Shown here one piece after another: positions 25,201 to 31,200 of a stretch of DNA of 64,000 bases. Source of the stretch: Diadema setosum (lineage: Eukaryota > Echinodermata > Echinoidea > Diadematoida > Diadematidae); NCBI GenBank assembly GCA_033980235.1, contig CM067072.1, positions 22,075,047 to 22,139,046 on the forward strand, written 5' to 3'. A model generated the notes under the pieces. The model was not told the DNA's origin and searched no databases. It saw nothing but the letters and a program-made list of their open reading frames with translations. Made by a program: the position numbers and the translations under genes. Position 1 is the stretch's first letter. Each line of letters begins with the position of its first letter.

Positions 25201-28200
25201 TTTGATGAAGACTGCAATGAACATTTGAATACACAAAATGTATGTTACAGCATCTTGAGAATTTACGTTCCAAGAGTAAATACATTACATCTAAAGTACA
25301 CTACATGCTTTTTTATGTATATCAACTCTGAAATGCACCAGTTGTTAAGTTGAACATCCGTTACTCTATGATATAGTGAATATAGTAGATGCATCATGTA
25401 ACAGATTCTACCACATTTCTATTGTATTATGTCATATGTCTTGATTGATGTCCAACAGATGAACCTTTAACAACAGGTAAATGAGCATAAATCTTTTCCT
25501 GGAATGAATTGTGCAATTTTGGTTGTTCCCTCCAAAAAGTGTCTTCTTTTACAACTGCTTGAAAGAAACCCTCCAAACTATTTATGGAGAGGCTTCCAAA
25601 ATCTTTGTCAAGTATTGATACGAACATTGCTTTGTCTGTCTCACCCAGCCTGGCTGCATTGCCCCTGATGGAACTCGCCAGCCATCCATTGCTGCCATGG
25701 TTGCTAACTTCACTAAGCCCACTCCGGAATCTCCGTCCCTCTCCACTCATGACGAGGCAAGATTCTGTCTTCTTTCACACTTCATTTATCTTCTTGAGTG
25801 AATTCCTGTTGAAATTAAATTACCCAATTAGGAAGAAGAGGAAGAGAAGAAGAAGGAGAAGTAGAAGAAGGAAGAAGAGGAAAATTAGAGAAGGAGGAGG
25901 AGAAGTAGAAGGAGAAGGAGGAAGGAGAGGAAGAAGGAGAAGGAGAAGAACTCATCTTTGGTGCACAAAACTCACTCATTACATGACTTTACCTGTTTGT
26001 TTGTTTGTTTGTTTGTTTGTTTGTTTGTTTGTTTGTTTTTTAAATTGTAAGATACCCAGCAAGGGGGAATGAAAGATTTACTTAATGTAATTGATTAAGA
26101 TCTTGTTTATTTCTTTTTTTTTATACAAAATTACAACTAAGCTGACATTTATTGGTGAAGAAAATTTTGGCACTTATTGTTGACAAAAACTTCTTTGATA
26201 GATGGGTCTCTTTATTAATGTATATTCAGAGCCGCCAACTAGTATGTTTTGATATTTCAGAATGTTTTTTTGTTTTTTTTTTTCTTCATCTGGAATAGGA
26301 AAATATGGTTATCAAAATAGAAAAATGTGTTTGTCTTAAATTTAATGTACATGCATAATACACCGTGTGTTCAATTTCCTTATGTTGAAACCAAAATGTA
26401 TTTTTCTGCTTTCAGACTATAAATGCATTTTTACTGTGTGAGCATGTGTTTAGATCTGCCCTTTGAAACCCTGTACAATGTATGAGTAGATGTTGACCTG
26501 ATGGGGGAGGCAATATCAGAGAATGTTCACTAACTTACAAACATATTACATTGGCTGAAATATTGGTGGGTGAATCATTGTTATGGTCTCACAAAATGTC
26601 AAACTAATATTATCTTAGATCATATGACTGTAATTATGTCATCCAAAGAGTGATGCAGACTTTGCTGACCCAGTGAAATTAGTATTAATTGTGTGATCCC
26701 TTGCCCACCTTCCTCTGTGCTGTAGGTAGAGACCTTCTTCCATGAGTTTGGACACGTCATGCATCAAATCTGTGCACAAGCAGAATTCAGAATGTTCAGG
26801 TACTTATGGGTTTACGGCCCAGTCCTGTTTCTAGCACGCAATTTATAACTGTCTCCCTCCCGTCTCTGTTATTGTCGTGTGTGCAGGTCGAAACTTTCTT
26901 TCATGAGTTTGGTCACGTGATGCATGACATATTGGGGCAGACTGACTTGTGTTTCTTCAGGTTAGTTCAGGGGTTCTTTCCTTACCACAGAGGGCACGAA
27001 GGGAAGATGGCTAAGTTTGGTTGTTTTTTTTGTCATCATTTGCTCTGTGATACCTGTTTGCATGTTGAATTAAAGTATGTAGAAATACACTGGACTCTCA
27101 CTGTAAAGAACACTAATGTTACAAAATGTCATAATGACAGAGTAGTTTTATCATTTGTTTTTCAAACCCTGATATACTGAAATTTCTTGGAACAAATTGT
27201 TTTGCTAGTCCAATGAGTTAGTTATGATGAGAGTTCTCTGTGTGATGCTGGAGAGTGACTTGCAACTGCTTGCAACTGCTAGTAGATTTTGGTTTGTTTC
27301 GCTGGAATTGGTATAACCAAGGCTCGACACTTACGGTGGCCCGGTGGCCTGGGGCCACCAAAAACGCACGTCAGGCCACCAAAATTTCAGAAATGAAGAA
27401 TTTGGTGGCCTGATCGGGCCACCAAAAAAGGTCGGATGTTTGCCTTTGGGCCACCAAAAATGAAAGTTAGTGTGGAGCCCTGGTATAACTATAATATTGA
27501 GTATTCAATGCAGCAAATAGCAAGTTTAGAAGTGATTGCAAAAGAACAATTAGAGTGCATTGATTCATTAAAAAAATATATATTTCCCTTAACTATTGAG
27601 TCAACTGTTATCTTAAATTTGCATATAACGTTCTTTATAACACAGTTCATTTTGTTCAGTTTTTTTTCTCATTACATACAATTTTAAATTGATTAAGTAA
27701 CCAAGTTATAAAAGAAAAAAAAAGTTGAAAGTTCTGAAGATCGGAATTATCACAAGGGTGAAGATTGGAATTATCACAAGGGTAGAAATACAAGTGTAGT
27801 ATCAGTATTATTGTTTGTTTTGCCAGTAGGATTAATTTAATTGTTGCAATATTTAGAGTTAATAATGTGAAGCTTTACAAATTCCTTTTATCTTTTATTT
27901 GCCATATTTGTGTCATCAGTTATAGAGAGTCTCGTCATGAACATTTTACACCAGTATTTATTAATCAAAGACAAGATTTTTAAAATTCTCAACAAAATTC
28001 ATAACTTCACAGATAATTTGATAGAATGAAATTACAGAGTGCTCTAGTTGTGTGAAATCTCTAGAATTGACTTTGTGGAATTATGTATGCTTTCAAACAC
28101 TGCAGATGTCTCCTAGGTGCAAATTTGCCTCAACAAAGAAAGCGTACTGTATAATTTACTCTGCTTGTAGTATAACTGCTTTTCAATTATGTTTATGTAA

Positions 28201-31200
28201 ATGACATATTTCTTCTGTAGCAATGCTGAATGGTTGCCATCTACTCAGCCTGTTCACCAAAACCTGTACTTTGAACTCACTTTGATACTCACTTCACAAT
28301 GTTAACATGATTTCATTGATCTGTCTTTCGGATATCTGATTTGATACAAATATGTATTCATAGAATAAGTGTGACTGTGAAAAAATTTTGCAGATGCAAT
28401 CTGGTACTGAACATGCTGTGAATGGGTGAAGGCACGTATAGTTTGCTCTAATTACAATATTATATGGCAGTCCACCATGAACGTATACATGTTGTATACC
28501 CTGAAGAGCCACAATCTGTATCTAATGGTAACTGATTAATACATGCAATGTTAGAAATGGTTGCATTAGAGCTGAATAATTCAACTTATATTGACAAAAA
28601 TTATGTACTGTTTACTTCTGTTGTTGATTGACAGTGGCACCCGTGTGGAGAGAGACTTTGTGGAGGCTCCCTCTCAGATGCTGGAGAACTGGTGCTGGCA
28701 TGCCGAGCCACTTCGCCTGTTGTCAGCCCACTACAAGGATGGCTCACCCCTCCCTGACGACATGGTGGAGAAACTCGTCAAGGCACGCAACGCTAACGCC
28801 GGCGTCTTCAACCTGAGGCAAATTCTACTGGGCACCTTTGATCAAACCATCCATACCCAGGACAAGGTATGTGTGGTTTTCATCTCCCTACATACAGTCG
28901 CACGTGTTGTACACAAGGGAAATGGCAAGATAAAGGCCTGTATGGATAGGAAATTGATATAAACAAGTTTGTTGCTACAGTGAAACCCCGTTATAACGAG
29001 GTCCGTGGGACCGGCGATATTACCTCGTTATAACCGTTACCTCGTTATAACCGTATGCATCAAAAACAAAGAAAAACATAAGCACGACGTCATAATATAC
29101 CCAACAATGAAAGTTAAGAACATCCTTTGCGCTGTTATTACACAATTATGGATCATTATTATCGAGAGAATAAAGGGAAATTATTTGTGAATTAGGCGAA
29201 AAAGTCGGGGTTGAAATACGTTCATTCTTTATTTTTCTTCCGAAAATCTCTTCGTATAATAGTGCACGTTATGTTCTTGAGAAGTATAGGCCTATATTAT
29301 ATTAAAATCACATTGTATAAAATGCGTTGTTTACCGTAACTTGCGAGGTATTTTACGCTGTTGGTGTCAAGCGGGAATGCGATAATTTCATGAATCATTT
29401 CGGCTGTATTCTTATACAATGTATGATCGTTGCGCCCGAAAGGATTAAAATGCGTTGTTTATTTTCTTCCGAAAATCTCTTCACGTTTTGTACATCCGTT
29501 CTTGAAAAATAAGCGACAGGATTGAATTTAGAAGGTTGTGATCCTTTTTACGCAGATTTGTTCCTCATAGACCATTCTGAAAGAAAGAAAATCTTCATTG
29601 TGAAATGCGTTGTTATACTTGTGATAATGAACAAACCCAGATATATTCAAATTGTTAAATGCGTTTGTTTCTTTTTCTGAACACCGACTAAGTAGCTTAA
29701 CATGCGTTATTCAACTATTTTTACGCTACTGTCAACCGTCGAGATCGCGATGATTTCAGAGTAACATTCGTGCGTCGTTTAGCGTAACTTGCGAGGTTAT
29801 TTTACGCTGTTGGTGCCCAGCGGGAATGCGATAATTTCATGAATCATTTCGGCTGTAATCTCATACAATGTATGTTCGTTGCACCCGAAGGGATTAAAGA
29901 TGCGTTGTTCATTTTCTTCCGAAAATCTCTTCGCGTTTTGTACATCCGTTCTTGAAAAATAAGCGACAGGATTGAATTTAGAAGGTTGTGATCCTTTTTA
30001 CGCAAATCTGTTACTTGTAGACCATTTTGAAAGAAAGAAAAATCTTCATTGTGAAGTGCGTTGTTAAAATTGTGATAATGAACAAACCCAGATCTATTCA
30101 AATTGTTAAATACGTTTGTTTCTTCTGAACACCGATTAAGTAGCTAAACATGCGTTATTCAACTATTTTTACGCTACTGTCATCCAGCGAGATCGCGATG
30201 ATTTCAGAGTAACATTCGTGCGTCTTTTAGCGTAACTTGCGAGGTTATTTTACGCTGTTGGTGCCCAGCGGGAATGCGATGATTTCATGAATCATTTCGG
30301 CTGTAATCTCATACAATGTATTATCGTTGCGCCCGAAAGGATTAAAGATGCTTTCTTTATCATCTGCCGAAAATCCCTTCGCATTGTATACATCCGTTCT
30401 TAAAAAAATTGCGACAGGATTGCATTATTCAACTATTTTTACGCTACTGTCACCAGGCGAGATCGCGATTTCATTAATTATTTCGGCTATAATCATACAC
30501 TCGTATTTGCTAATCAGCAAAAGAACTGGAAGTCGGGACTACAAATGGAAAGGATATAATGTTGAGTTGCACACGCATTCCTATTTCCATATTTGCCACG
30601 AGTGTCGCTACATGAAAAGTTTTTGAGTGCGTTATATTTTTCCCTTGTTGCGCTGTGGTCTGACCTATAACATTACGCACGCGTGTGATCTCGCGAAAAA
30701 GAAAATTGAGTGATTATGTTTAATAATTTAGTAGGAACATCGAATGGTATTAATGTGGGTTTTTTTTTTTTGCGTGGTTTAAAAGAAAACATGGAAGGAA
30801 CCGTTCTCTGCAAAACGGGAAAAAGGCATGGATAGCGTGAATACGATTTTCAATGTTTCATTTGTCTCGTGTTTGAAAAGCGGCAATCAAGAAATGGTAC
30901 CTCGTTATATCCGATCAAATTTCTTATGTTTTTCTTTATCATGATGCACCGAAAATGCCCTCGTTATAACCGGAATCTCGTTATAACCGACCTCGTTATA
31001 ACCGATTCGTTTTGCCATAGGTTTACACGCAAAGGAAAACGGGACCGACGCAATCACCTCGTTATAAGCGGTTCCTCGTTATAACCGAACTCGTTATAAC
31101 GGGGTTTCACTGTACTTTGTTTTTTATCCATGTGCTGGTTATGTACATGTCTGTTGTGCATATATTTGTTTTTCGTCAAATATCTTACCAAGTTGATTAT

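Noticed and set aside
25584..26072. 162-codon plus-strand ORF
   Set aside because: It overlaps exon 11 out of frame and then translates GA-rich and TTTG repeats into Arg/Lys and Val/Cys/Leu/Phe runs.
26726..26960. Exon 12 duplication as an assembly artefact
   Set aside because: The copies differ at many synonymous and replacement sites and have unrelated flanking introns, so this is not a duplicated read or allele.
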